Below the pieces are notes generated by a model. The model saw only the letters and a program-made list of their open reading frames with translations. It had not been told where the DNA came from and did no database searches. This document shows positions 24,691-33,367 of a DNA stretch of 64,000 bases, one piece after another. The DNA lies in assembly GCF_007673235.1 (NCBI RefSeq), contig NZ_VDZH01000005.1:62001-126000 (forward strand). The letters run 5' to 3'. Every line of letters starts with the position of its first letter. Within the stretch, counting starts at the first letter, position 1. The stretch is from Curtobacterium pusillum (GTDB taxonomy: Bacteria; Actinomycetota; Actinomycetes; Actinomycetales; Microbacteriaceae). A program made the position numbers and the translations under genes.

Positions 24691-27159
24691 TCAGACGCAC
24701 TCCCACGTGACGATCCGACGGTCCGACGCCTCGACCTCGCGGACGGCGCCGGTGACGCGCACCACCGCGCGGTCCGTGGCGGAGCCGGGGACGGGCTCTG
24801 GACCGGACCCGCTGCCGACGGCCACGATCCCGTCGGCGTGCACCGTGCCTCCAGGCCGTGACGCGGCGGCATGCGACGCGACCCACACCTCGACGTCGCC
24901 GGGCTCGACCACCTTCCGGAGGTCGCGACCGGTGAACGCGAACCGCTGGACCGGCACCCTGAACCGCACCCGCACCGTCTCCCCCGGTGCCAGCGCGACC
25001 CGCGCGTAGCCGAGCAGCTGCACGACGGGGCGGGTGACGCTGGCGTGCACGTCGTGGCCGTAGAGCTGCACCACGTCGTCGCCCGCGCGCTCCCCGGTGT
25101 TCCGGACCGTCACCGACACGTCGAACGTGCCGTCGCTGCGGACCGTGGGGTCGGTGACGAGGTCCTCGTACGCGAACGACGTGTACGCGAGCCCGAAGCC
25201 GAACGGCCGCACGGGCGTCGAGTCCGCGGCGGTGACGTCGGACGGACCGCCGAGCCGCGGGTGCAGGTACGTGTACGGCTGCGCTCCGGCGGCGCGCGGG
25301 AGCGAGACGGGCAGGCGGCCAGAGGGGTAGGCCGCTCCGGTGAGGAGCTCGGCGATGGCGGTCCCGCCCTCCTCGCCGGGGAAGAACGCCTGGACGACGG
25401 CAGCCGGCCGCAGCGCGTCGGGCCGCTGGGCGTCGCCGTCGAGCGCCCACCCGATCGCGTACGGCCGCCCGGTCAGCAGCACCACGACGGTGGGCGTGCC
25501 GGTGGCGACGACGGCCTCGACGAGTTCGCGCTGCACACCGGGCAGGTCGAGGGACTCGGTGTCGTTGCCCTCGCCGACGGTGCCGCGGCCGAACAGTCCG
25601 GCCTGGTCACCGACCACCACCACGGCGATGTCGGAGCGCTTCGCCACGGCGACGGCGTCCGCGAACCCCGAGCGATCCGTGCCGGTGACGGCGCAGCCGG
25701 TGGCGAACCGGACGGCGGACGGCCCGAGCGAGGTGGTGAGGGCCTCGCGGACGGTCGGGATGTCGAAGCCGAGCGGCAGGTCCGGGTGCGCGGCGAGCAC
25801 GTGGTTCGCGAAGGAGTAACAGCCCTGCAGGGCCTCGGCACGGTCGGCGTTCGGGCCGATCAGGGCGACCGAGGTGCCGGGGCACAGGGGCAGGACGGGC
25901 GCGGCACCGGCGACAACCGGCTCGTTCGTCAGCAGGACCAGCGACCGTGCCGCCAGTTCCTTCGCGAGCGCCCGGTGCCGGGGTGTGTCCAGGTCGATGC
26001 CGGCGGGCGCGTCGCCGTCGAACGCGGACGGGTCGAGCAGCCCGAGCCGCTCCTTCTGCCGGAGGACCCGGAGCACCGCCCGGTCGACGAGCGCCTCGTC
26101 GAGCAGCCCGGCACGCACGCGGTCGACGAGCGGCTGCAGGAACGCGTCCCCCGTCGGCAGCTCGACGTCGATGCCCGCGGACAGCGCCAGCGCCGCAGCC
26201 TCACCGCGGTCGGCGGCGATGCCGTGCATGACCTCGAGGAACGCGACCGAGAAGTAGTCGGCGACGACCGTCCCGTTGAACCCGAGCCGGTCGCGCAGCA
26301 GGTCCGTCAGCAGCTCGTCGTTCGCCGCGACGGGCACGCCGTCGATCTCGGCGTACGAGTTCATGACGCTCCGCGCGCCGCCGTCCCGCAGCGCCATCTC
26401 GAAGGGCGGCAGGAAGACGTCCGCGATCTCGCGCGGTCCGGCGTGCACGGGCGCGTGGTTCCGCCCGGCCTGCGACGCCGAGTAGCCGAGGAAGTGCTTC
26501 AGCGTCGCGTCGACGCCGGCGCCCTGCAGCCCCCGGACGTACGCCGTGCCGATGGTCCCGACCAGGTACGGGTCCTCGCCGATGCACTCGTCGACGCGTC
26601 CCCAGCGCGGGTCGCGGACCACGTCGAGCACGGGCGCGAGGCCCTGGTGAACACCGAGCTGCCGCATCGACTGCCCGATCACGGCACCCACCTGCTCGAC
26701 GAGGTCCGGGTCGAACGCGGCACCCCACGCCAGCGGGGTCGGGAACGTGGCGGCCTTCCAGGCGGCGAGTCCGGTGAGGCACTCCTCGTGCACGAGCGCC
26801 GGGATCCCGAGCCGGGTCTCACGGGTGAGTCGTCGCTGTTCGGCCCACAGCCAGGCGGCACGCTCGTCCGGTTCGACGGGTCGGGTGCCGTAGACGCGGG
26901 TGAACTGGCCGATGCCGTGCCGGGTGATGTCCGCCAGCGATCGGCCGTCCGTGGGGGCCGTCATCTCGCCCTGCATCGGGGCGACGACGCCGTTCTGGTC
27001 GAGCCAGTAGCCGACGAGCTGGGCGGTCTTCTCCTCGAGGGTCATCGCGGCGAGCAGGGCGGTGGCGCGGGTGGTGCGGGTCGCGTCCGTCGTGTGCACG
27101 GCATCGGCCTGGAGGCGCGGGTCACCCCCGGCGGTCCGCGTCGCGTCCGTCGCCGTCAC
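24691..27159 (-). CDS. Glycoside hydrolase family 3 (beta-xylosidase/beta-glucosidase type)
   Basis: An 822-residue enzyme. The GH3 N-terminal barrel is at about residues 40-320, with KH at 221-222 and the likely nucleophile Asp301 in TVVADYFSV. A C-terminal alpha/beta sandwich (about 380-600) and a fibronectin-III-like domain (about 690-790) follow. No signal peptide is visible, so it acts on imported oligosaccharides. The ADYFSV form resembles beta-xylosidase-type members, but specificity is not certain. The start is GTG 27159, overlapping the permease stop (GTGA). The first 33 residues contain TDATRT twice, from an in-frame 60-bp insertion. It is last in the ABC operon. Confidence 0.93.
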   Translation of the reverse strand: MTATDATRTAGGDPRLQADAVHTTDATRTTRATALLAAMTLEEKTAQLVGYWLDQNGVVAPMQGEMTAPTDGRSLADITRHGIGQFTRVYGTRPVEPDERAAWLWAEQRRLTRETRLGIPALVHEECLTGLAAWKAATFPTPLAWGAAFDPDLVEQVGAVIGQSMRQLGVHQGLAPVLDVVRDPRWGRVDECIGEDPYLVGTIGTAYVRGLQGAGVDATLKHFLGYSASQAGRNHAPVHAGPREIADVFLPPFEMALRDGGARSVMNSYAEIDGVPVAANDELLTDLLRDRLGFNGTVVADYFSVAFLEVMHGIAADRGEAAALALSAGIDVELPTGDAFLQPLVDRVRAGLLDEALVDRAVLRVLRQKERLGLLDPSAFDGDAPAGIDLDTPRHRALAKELAARSLVLLTNEPVVAGAAPVLPLCPGTSVALIGPNADRAEALQGCYSFANHVLAAHPDLPLGFDIPTVREALTTSLGPSAVRFATGCAVTGTDRSGFADAVAVAKRSDIAVVVVGDQAGLFGRGTVGEGNDTESLDLPGVQRELVEAVVATGTPTVVVLLTGRPYAIGWALDGDAQRPDALRPAAVVQAFFPGEEGGTAIAELLTGAAYPSGRLPVSLPRAAGAQPYTYLHPRLGGPSDVTAADSTPVRPFGFGLAYTSFAYEDLVTDPTVRSDGTFDVSVTVRNTGERAGDDVVQLYGHDVHASVTRPVVQLLGYARVALAPGETVRVRFRVPVQRFAFTGRDLRKVVEPGDVEVWVASHAAASRPGGTVHADGIVAVGSGSGPEPVPGSATDRAVVRVTGAVREVEASDRRIVTWECV

Positions 27160-28037
27160 CCCTTCACCGCCCCGGTCAGGCCGCCGACGATGCGGCGCTG
27201 GAAGACGGCGAAGAACACGAGCGCCGGGATCATCGACAGCGACGTGAACGCCAGGACCCGTGCGGTGTCGACGGAGTACTGCGACGAGAACGCCTGCACC
27301 CCGAGCGGCAGGGTGTACGCCGATGCGTCGTTGAGGATGAACAGCGGCAGGATGTAGCTGTTCCAGCTGCCGATGAACGCCAGGATGCCGACGGTCACGA
27401 CGCCGGGCAGCGACAGCGGCACGACCATCCGGAAGAAGAACCCGAGCCGGCTGGCGCCGTCGATCGACGCGGCTTCCTCGAGTTCGTCCGGGATCGCCCG
27501 GAGGAACGGTACGAGGATGATCACCGTCGTCGGCAGCGCGAACGCGATCTGCGGCAGGATCACCCCGGCCAGGCTGTTCGTGAGCCCGAGGTCCTTGACG
27601 AGCAGGTACAGCGGCGTGATCGCGACGGTGATCGGGAACATCAGGCCCGCCGCGAACAGGGAGTACAGCGCGTCCCGGCCGCGGAACCGGTACCGGGCGA
27701 TCACGAAGCTCACCATGAGACCGAGGACGACGACGCCGACCGTGGTGGTGACGCCGGCGATCACCGAGTTGCCGAGCTGCTGCCAGAAGACGCCGCTCGA
27801 CAGCACCGAGAGGTAGTTGCCGAACTGCCACGGGCTGGGCAGGCCGGCCGGGCTCGCGGTGATCTGCGAGTTGCTGCGGAACCCGCCGAGCACGATGTAC
27901 AGCACCGGCCCGACGCAGACCGCGATGAACAGCAGGGCGACGAAGTACGTGCCGAGGTTCCGTTCACGACGCACGGGTCCGGTGTCCCGGGGCGGACGGC
28001 CCCGTCCCGGCGAGACGATGGAGGCGGTGGCGGTCAT
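27156..28037 (-). CDS. Carbohydrate ABC transporter permease (MalG type)
   Basis: A 293-residue inner-membrane protein with six helices. The EAA loop that contacts the ATPase reads EEAASIDGASRLGFFFRMVVPLSLPG in the C-terminal half. It is paired with the MalF-type permease upstream (ATGA overlap). With the binding protein at 29055 it forms a CUT1-type oligosaccharide importer, but no ATPase gene is present. It overlaps the downstream GH3 gene by GTGA, indicating that importer and hydrolase are made together. Confidence 0.94.
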   Translation of the reverse strand: MTATASIVSPGRGRPPRDTGPVRRERNLGTYFVALLFIAVCVGPVLYIVLGGFRSNSQITASPAGLPSPWQFGNYLSVLSSGVFWQQLGNSVIAGVTTTVGVVVLGLMVSFVIARYRFRGRDALYSLFAAGLMFPITVAITPLYLLVKDLGLTNSLAGVILPQIAFALPTTVIILVPFLRAIPDELEEAASIDGASRLGFFFRMVVPLSLPGVVTVGILAFIGSWNSYILPLFILNDASAYTLPLGVQAFSSQYSVDTARVLAFTSLSMIPALVFFAVFQRRIVGGLTGAVKG

Positions 28038-29047
28038 CGGTCGGCCTTCTCGGTGAGGGCGCCGGCGGTGTCCCGGCGCAGGACGAACCGCTGGTAGACG
28101 AGGGCGACCGCCAGCGAGATGAGGAAGATGACCACGGCGACGGCGTTGCCGTACCCGTAGTTGCCGGACATGCGGCCGTTCGCGACCATGTACGTCGCCA
28201 TCGTCGAGGTGCCCGCCGTCGCGGCGATGTACTGACCCCAGATGATGTAGACGAGGTCGAACAGCTGCAGCGACCCGATGATCGACAGGAACGCCCAGAT
28301 GCGGACGGTCGGGCCGAGGAGCGGCAGGGTGATCCGCCGCTGGATCTGCCAGTAGCTCGCGCCGTCGAGCTGCGCTGCCTCGAACAGCTCCTCCGGGATG
28401 CTCTGCAGGCCGGCGAGGAACAGGATCACCGCGAAGCCGATGTACTTCCACGAGATGATCGCCAGCAGCGTCCAGATCGCGATGTCCGGGTTCGACAGCC
28501 AGTCGGCGCGCAGGGCACCGAGGCCCACCGCCTGGAGCAGGTCGTTCACGGCGCCGCTCGACTGCAGCATGAGGCTCCAGCCGGTGCCGACGATCACCTC
28601 GGAGATGACATACGGCAGGAAGATGAGGACGCGGATGAGCCCGCGGCCGCGGATGCGCTGGTTGAGCAGCAGCGCGAGCACGATCGCGATCGGCCCCTGC
28701 ACCAGGAGCGATCCGATCACGATGAACGCGTTGTGGAGCAGCACGCCCCGGAAGTCCGGGTCGGTGAAGATGATCGCGTAGTTCTGCAGGCCGACGAAGT
28801 CGGTGGGGGTGCCGTACCCCTGCCACTTGTAGAAGCCGTAGTAGGCGGCGAGCGCGACGGGCAGGATGACGAACCCGACGAACATGATCGTCGCCGGGCC
28901 GGCGAGGACCGCGATCTCGACGCGGGTACGGACGTCGGTGCCCTTCCGGGCCCGGCGGGCCGGGGCCGACGGCGAACCGTCGGCCCCTCCCTGGTTCCGT
29001 CCCGTCCCGGACCGCGCTTCGGGGCGGGGTGCGACGGAGGTGGTCAT
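28034..29047 (-). CDS. Carbohydrate ABC transporter permease (MalF type)
   Basis: A 337-residue protein with a ~45-residue basic/Pro-rich cytosolic N-tail, six membrane helices and the EAA loop FEAAQLDGASYWQIQRRITLPLLGP. It forms a heterodimer with the MalG-type permease encoded next. The start ATG 29047 lies seven bases after the stop of the binding-protein gene. It belongs to the LacI-controlled GH3 operon. Confidence 0.94.
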   Translation of the reverse strand: MTTSVAPRPEARSGTGRNQGGADGSPSAPARRARKGTDVRTRVEIAVLAGPATIMFVGFVILPVALAAYYGFYKWQGYGTPTDFVGLQNYAIIFTDPDFRGVLLHNAFIVIGSLLVQGPIAIVLALLLNQRIRGRGLIRVLIFLPYVISEVIVGTGWSLMLQSSGAVNDLLQAVGLGALRADWLSNPDIAIWTLLAIISWKYIGFAVILFLAGLQSIPEELFEAAQLDGASYWQIQRRITLPLLGPTVRIWAFLSIIGSLQLFDLVYIIWGQYIAATAGTSTMATYMVANGRMSGNYGYGNAVAVVIFLISLAVALVYQRFVLRRDTAGALTEKADR

Positions 29048-29054
29048 CGTGTCG

Positions 29055-30353
29055 TCACCCCTTGGCCGCGGCCTGGTTGATGGTCTTCACGATGTCGTCC
29101 ACCGATCCCTTGCCGGCGAGCAGGTTCACGACGCTCGTGTTGAGGGCGTTGCCGACGTTCTGGCCGTAGACGGTGTCGAGGTAGTTCGAGACGAACGGCG
29201 CCTTGTTGTAGGCCTCGAGCACGGTCTTCAGGTAGGGCTCGGTGACCACCGACTGCGCGGACTGGTTCGCCGGGATCGCGTTGAAGGCCTTGTAGTAGGC
29301 CTCCTGCACGGGCTTCTCGGTCATGTAGTTGAGGAAGTCGGTGCAGGCCTGCTTCGGAGCCTTCGCCGAGCAGGAGAACCCGTCGACGGCGCCCATCATC
29401 GAGCCGGGTGCGCCCTTGCCGCCGGAGACCTCCGGGAACGGGAAGAAGCCGAGGTCGGCGAGGGGCTTGCCGTCCGGGGTGAGCGAGGAGATCACTCCGG
29501 GGTCCCAGGCGCCCATGAGCTCCATCGCGGCCTTGTGGTTCGCGACGAGACCGGCGGAGCTGCCGGCACCCTGCTGCGATGCCGTGGTGAGGTACCCGTC
29601 GTTGAACGGCTTCGTGTCGAAGAACGCCTTGGTGTCCTTGCCCGCCTGCGTCCAGCAGGAGTTCGTGAACTTCAGGTCCTTCGCGGTCTTCGTCAGCGTG
29701 CTCTCGCTGCAGGCACGGAGGGCGAAGTTGTAGTACCAGTGCGCTGCCGGCCAGGCGTCCTTGGCCCCGACGGCGACGGGTTGGATGCCGGCGTCCTTGA
29801 GCTTCTGGATGTCCGCGTTCAGCTCGTCCATCGTGGTGGGCGTGCCCTCGATGCCGGCCTGCTCGAACAGGTCCTGGCTGTACCAGATGCCCTCGGGGTT
29901 GACGTCGACCGGCATGGCCCACGTCTTGCCGTCCTGCTCGTACCCGCCGAACGCGGCGTCGCTGATCTCGCTCTTCGCCGTCTTCCCGATCGAGCCGGAG
30001 ATGTCCATGAGCTGGCCGGCGTTCACCATCGCGGCCATCTTGCCGCCGCCGCGCTGCAGGAACACATCGGGGGCGGACCCGGAGTTGAGCGCGGTCTGGA
30101 GCTTGCCGTCCAGGTCCTCGTTCTGGATCGCCTGGATCTTGATCGTCACGTTCGGGTTCTTCGCCTCGAAGTCCTTGACGGTCTTCGCCCAGAACGCCTT
30201 GCCGGGTCCGGTGGTGGAGTTGTGCCAGAAGGTCATCGAGACCTTCCCGCCGTCACCCCCGGCGGCGTCGCTGCCCGCTGAGCAGCCTGCGGCCACCAGT
30301 GTTGTGACCCCGATCAGCGCGATGGCTGCCGCGGCACGGATCTTCCTCGTCAT
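29055..30353 (-). CDS. Extracellular sugar-binding lipoprotein of ABC transporter
   Basis: A 432-residue substrate-binding protein. The signal peptide ends in the lipobox LVAAGC with the lipidated Cys at residue 24. The mature part is a family-1 solute-binding fold (VSMTFWHNSTTGPGKAFW; GIWYSQDLFEQAGI; AMELMGAWDPGVI). ATG 30353 follows AGGAG. It is first in the operon SBP-permease-permease-GH3, divergent from the LacI regulator at 30501. By context the ligand is a beta-linked gluco- or xylo-oligosaccharide, which is inference. Confidence 0.94.
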   Translation of the reverse strand: MTRKIRAAAAIALIGVTTLVAAGCSAGSDAAGGDGGKVSMTFWHNSTTGPGKAFWAKTVKDFEAKNPNVTIKIQAIQNEDLDGKLQTALNSGSAPDVFLQRGGGKMAAMVNAGQLMDISGSIGKTAKSEISDAAFGGYEQDGKTWAMPVDVNPEGIWYSQDLFEQAGIEGTPTTMDELNADIQKLKDAGIQPVAVGAKDAWPAAHWYYNFALRACSESTLTKTAKDLKFTNSCWTQAGKDTKAFFDTKPFNDGYLTTASQQGAGSSAGLVANHKAAMELMGAWDPGVISSLTPDGKPLADLGFFPFPEVSGGKGAPGSMMGAVDGFSCSAKAPKQACTDFLNYMTEKPVQEAYYKAFNAIPANQSAQSVVTEPYLKTVLEAYNKAPFVSNYLDTVYGQNVGNALNTSVVNLLAGKGSVDDIVKTINQAAAKG

Positions 30354-30435
30354 CGTGGAACTCCTGAGTGTCGTCGTTGACATGCAGCGACATCGACTGC
30401 CGCTTGCGGAGAGCGTGCCAGGTGGTCAGGAGCCT

Positions 30436-30452
30436 TGTCAATCGATATCGAT
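30436..30452. promoter_or_regulatory. LacI-type operator with adjacent -35 box for the GH3 operon
   Basis: The perfect 12-bp palindrome ATCGATATCGAT is at 30441-30452. Abutting it on the minus strand is a consensus TTGACA (complement of 30436-30441), the likely -35 of the binding-protein operon. The -10 is less clear (CACGCT). The divergent LacI protein should bind here. Confidence 0.65.
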
Positions 30453-30500
30453 AACGTTTTCTTTGCCGATTTCGCGCCGAGGCAGCGGTACGGTGTGCAC

Positions 30501-31532
30501 ATGGACACGGCTCTCGGCATGCGTCCCGGAGCCGGCCGGGTGACGATCGCGGACGTCGCGCGGGCCGCCGGGGTGTCGATCCCCACGGTGTCGAAGGTCA
30601 TCAACCAGCGCGACGGCGTCGCACCGGCGACGATCCTCCGCGTGCAGGAGGTCGTCGAGCAGCTCGGGTACGAGACCTCGCTCGTCGCCCGGAGCCTCCG
30701 CAGCTCCCGGACCGGGGTCGTGGGCATCCTCGTGCCCGAGTTCGAGCCGTTCTCGACCGAGCTCCTGCGCGGGATCTCGAGCGCCACCATCGGCACCGGC
30801 TACGAACTGCTCGCCTACGCGGGTCTCGTCACGGGCGCCGGCCAGCCGGGGTGGGAGCGGCGGTCACTCTCGCGGCTGTCGGGCACGCTCATCGACGGCG
30901 CCATCGTCGTCACGCCCACCACGGCACTGTCGAGCACGTCGATCCCGGTCGTCGCCATCGACCCGCACACCGGCCCCGAGGGACACGCGACCGTCGACGC
31001 CGACAACGAGGACGGCGCGGTCCAGGCGGTCGAGCACCTGGTCGCGCTCGGACACACACGCATCGCGCACCTCCGCGGCCGCCCGGACCTGGCGTCCGCG
31101 CAGCTCCGCGAGGCCGGTTACCGTCGCGCCCTCGTCGCCGCCGGACTGCCGGTCGACGAGGGGCTCGTCCGGGACGGTGGCTACCAGGAGGACCAGTCCG
31201 CCACGGTCGCCCGCGACCTCCTCGCCGCAGCCGATCGGCCGACCGCGGTGTTCGCCGCCAACGACTCCTCGGCGGTGGGTGTCCTCCGCGCCGCGGCCGA
31301 GCTCGGGCTCCGCGTCCCCGAGGACGTGTCCGTGGTCGGCTTCGACGACGTGCCGCAGGCGTCGACCACGACCCCACCGCTGACGACCGTCGCACAGCCG
31401 CTCGCCGAACTCGGGTCGCGCGCCGTCGAGATGCTGCTCACGATGCTGCGCGGCGAGCCGACGTCCGACCACGTCCGGTTGCCGACGACCCTCCGCGTCC
31501 GGGCGAGCACGGCGCCGCCGGCCGTCGACTGA
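30501..31532 (+). CDS. LacI-family transcriptional regulator of the GH3/ABC operon
   Basis: A 343-residue repressor. The HTH TIADVARAAGVSIPTVSKVINQRDGVAPATI is at about residues 15-45, the hinge helix near 55-65, and then a periplasmic-binding-like sugar domain (VVAIDPHTGPEGHATVDADNEDGAVQAVEHL; TAVFAANDSSAVGVL). It diverges from the ABC/GH3 operon and probably represses it until an inducer sugar binds. I chose ATG 30501, which lies six bases after a TACGGT -10-like box and may be leaderless; an in-frame TTG at 30435 would overlap the operator. The stop codon lies in the left arm of a terminator hairpin. Confidence 0.92.
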   Translation: MDTALGMRPGAGRVTIADVARAAGVSIPTVSKVINQRDGVAPATILRVQEVVEQLGYETSLVARSLRSSRTGVVGILVPEFEPFSTELLRGISSATIGTGYELLAYAGLVTGAGQPGWERRSLSRLSGTLIDGAIVVTPTTALSSTSIPVVAIDPHTGPEGHATVDADNEDGAVQAVEHLVALGHTRIAHLRGRPDLASAQLREAGYRRALVAAGLPVDEGLVRDGGYQEDQSATVARDLLAAADRPTAVFAANDSSAVGVLRAAAELGLRVPEDVSVVGFDDVPQASTTTPPLTTVAQPLAELGSRAVEMLLTMLRGEPTSDHVRLPTTLRVRASTAPPAVD

Positions 31533-31577
31533 GCAGCAATCGTCGAGTCGATCGATGGGACTCGACAATTGCTGCTC
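31531..31577. terminator. 19-bp-stem hairpin (GAGCAG family), copy 2
   Basis: The left arm GAGCAGCAATCGTCGAGTC overlaps the LacI stop codon. The right arm GACTCGACAATTGCTGCTC pairs with it except for one position; the loop is 9 bases. It lies between the convergent LacI and AraC genes. Confidence 0.83.
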
Positions 31578-31584
31578 ACTCAAC

Positions 31585-31640
31585 GCGAGCGGGCGAGCGG
31601 GCGAACGGGCGGGCGGGCGAGCGGGCGAGCGGGCGAGCCC
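31585..31640. repeat. Seven-unit 8-bp minisatellite (GCGAGCGG)
   Basis: Seven consecutive octamers: units 1, 2, 5 and 6 are exactly GCGAGCGG, while units 3, 4 and 7 differ by one or two bases. It lies between the GAGCAG hairpin and the AraC stop codon (31662). It is a candidate slippage-prone, strain-variable locus. Confidence 0.9.
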
Positions 31641-31661
31641 AGTCCCACGAGACTGCGCGAC

Positions 31662-32639
31662 TCAGCCCACCGACCGCCGCAGCGTCTCCTTCGGGTACTC
31701 GCCGAACCGCTCCGCGTACGCCGCCGAGAACCGCCCGAGGTGCGCGAACCCCCACCGCCGCGCGACGTCGCCGACCGCCCCGGCCTGCGGGTCCGCGTCG
31801 AGCAGTTCGGCCCGCACGCGGTCGAGCCGCACCTGCCGGAGGTACGTGAGCGGCGACACGTCGAACACCCGGCGGAACGACTCCTGCACCGACCGCACGC
31901 TCAGCCCGGACGCCGCCGACAGGTCCGAGATCGTGACGGGTTCCGACGCGTGGTTGTGCACGTACTCGACGGCAGCCCGGAGCCGTGCGTTGCGCGGCTG
32001 CCCGAGGACTGCTGGCAGGTCGTCGAGGAGCGGCGGGAACACGTCGAGGAACACCTCGGCAGCGGCCACCTTCGCCCCCTGCCAGGCGACCGACTCGGTC
32101 CCGCCGACCCGCAGCGCGCGGGCGAGTGCGGTGAGCGCTCCCTGCCACCGCCGGGCGGACTCGGAATCGGGCTCCCCGTGGGCGTCGAAGCGCAGCGCGG
32201 CGTCGCCGTGGGAGCCCGCGACCCGACGGACGAAGGCCCGGTCGAGGTGCACGATGCGCAGGTCGTGGTCCGCCGTCCGGAACGCGAACTCCTGGTCGGG
32301 CGGGAGCAGGAGGGGGACGTCGTGCGGCAGTGTGCGCCGCTCGGTCTCCACGGAACCGGCGCCGATCCAGAGGACGACGTAGTCACCGCCGGCCGGGACG
32401 ACCCCCTGCAGCACGCCGTGCAACTGCGCGCGGCGGATCGTCACCTCGGTGTCACCGACGGCGGTGTAGCGGTGGTCGAAGGCGCCGTCGCTCGGATGCG
32501 CGACCCAGCGGCCGACGACGTCCGACCCGGCGCCGTAGACGCCGGCCAGGTCGCGCACGGCGTCGTCCGGGCGGTGGCCGGTGAACTCGAACCGGATCGC
32601 CTCCGGACCCTCGGAGGGACTCGTCACCTGCTCGCTCAC
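31662..32639 (-). CDS. AraC-family transcriptional regulator
   Basis: A 325-residue regulator. An N-terminal ligand/dimerisation domain (about 15-190) is followed by the double HTH AraC domain at about 220-320 (VTISDLSAASGLSVRSVQESFRRVFDVSPLTYLRQVRLDRVRAEL and VGDVARRWGFAHLGRFSAAYAERFGEYPKETL, quoted in parts). The layout matches AraC/TetR-neighbour regulators with an AraC_binding_2-like domain. GTG 32639 follows GGGGGTG; an in-frame GTG at 32669 is an alternative. The target is not evident: the divergent neighbour is a MarR gene with its own leader. Confidence 0.87.
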   Translation of the reverse strand: MSEQVTSPSEGPEAIRFEFTGHRPDDAVRDLAGVYGAGSDVVGRWVAHPSDGAFDHRYTAVGDTEVTIRRAQLHGVLQGVVPAGGDYVVLWIGAGSVETERRTLPHDVPLLLPPDQEFAFRTADHDLRIVHLDRAFVRRVAGSHGDAALRFDAHGEPDSESARRWQGALTALARALRVGGTESVAWQGAKVAAAEVFLDVFPPLLDDLPAVLGQPRNARLRAAVEYVHNHASEPVTISDLSAASGLSVRSVQESFRRVFDVSPLTYLRQVRLDRVRAELLDADPQAGAVGDVARRWGFAHLGRFSAAYAERFGEYPKETLRRSVG

Positions 32640-32708
32640 ACGCACCCCCGATCCGACCCGGGTGTCCACATCCCGCTGTCACCCTCGTTATCTGGATACG
32701 CTGGCCCG

Positions 32709-32765
32709 ATGAGCGCGGCGTATCGTGGCGCGCAATCGATCCGCACCGAGGGGGCGACCACGTGA
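32709..32765 (+). CDS. Possible 18-residue leader peptide upstream of MarR gene
   Basis: ATG 32709 opens an 18-codon frame (MSAAYRGAQSIRTEGATT) whose TGA overlaps the GTG start of the MarR gene (GTGA). A TACGCT -10-like box ends six bases before this ATG, so it would be the first codon of a leaderless mRNA. The MarR GTG itself has the weak site GAGGGGG upstream, so translation of the leader may feed the regulator. No protein evidence exists. Confidence 0.45.
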   Translation: MSAAYRGAQSIRTEGATT

Positions 32766-33208
32766 GTGAGATCGACCTGACCGCGGCCCTCACCCGGCTC
32801 GAAGCCGCGATGGGGTCGCTGCGAGGTCGACTCCGCGACCGGCTCGACGTGACCGGATCGGACCTCACGGTGCTGCAGTTCGTCGCCCGTGCCGCAGCGG
32901 CCGAGCGGAAGGTCCGCGTGAAGGACCTCGCCACGCACCTGGGCCTGAGCGGGCCGGCGGTCACGGGCACGGTCGACCGGCTCGAGCGCGCGGGCCACCT
33001 GTGCCGCGTCCCGAACCCGGACGACGGCCGGAGCCGCTTCATCGAGCTGACGCCGGAGACCGAGCGCGCCTACGCATCGGCGATGGACAGCACGAACGAG
33101 CACCTGCACGAGCTGTTGTCCTCCTTCACTGATCGCGAGCGGGCGAAGTACGTCCGGGTCATCGACCGCGTCATCGAGGCGCTCGAGTTCGGCGCCCCGT
33201 CGCCTTGA
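32762..33208 (+). CDS. MarR-family transcriptional regulator
   Basis: A 148-residue winged-helix protein. VTGSDLTVLQFVARAA, the HTH VRVKDLATHLGLSGPAVTGTVDRLERAGHL and the wing NPDDGRSRFIELTPE are typical. The start GTG 32762 overlaps the stop of a possible leader peptide. It is divergent from the AraC gene. The 51-residue protein downstream (33368) may be its target, since an inverted repeat lies between them. The ligand is unknown. Confidence 0.9.
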   Translation: MSEIDLTAALTRLEAAMGSLRGRLRDRLDVTGSDLTVLQFVARAAAAERKVRVKDLATHLGLSGPAVTGTVDRLERAGHLCRVPNPDDGRSRFIELTPETERAYASAMDSTNEHLHELLSSFTDRERAKYVRVIDRVIEALEFGAPSP

Positions 33209-33264
33209 CGGCAGGGTACGGGCGACGACGACCGCACCCCGATCATTTGTCCACCAAGCGCAGT

Positions 33265-33283
33265 TAGGTAACTTCCCTACCTA
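33265..33283. promoter_or_regulatory. Inverted repeat TAGGTA-N7-TACCTA
   Basis: Six-base arms (33265-33270 and 33278-33283) lie 85 bp upstream of the 51-residue gene. A second small palindrome, CCCCCGATCGGGGG, is at 33331-33344. They are candidate regulator sites, possibly for the MarR protein just upstream. Confidence 0.45.
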
Positions 33284-33367
33284 TCTTGCCGGACGCCCCG
33301 CCCGCGCGCCCGTACCTTCGTCCACGGATGCCCCCGATCGGGGGTACGAGGGCGAAGGGAGCGAACG

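Noticed and set aside
24871..27357. An 828-residue open frame on the plus strand antisense to the GH3 gene
   Set aside because: Arg/Asp/Gly-rich sequence without domains, typical of long antisense frames in high-GC DNA; the minus frame has a clear GH3 enzyme.
33265..33283. DtxR/IdeR iron box
   Set aside because: TAGGT and ACCTA half-sites are present but two bases too far apart compared with the 19-bp TTAGGTTAGGCTAACCTAA-type box.
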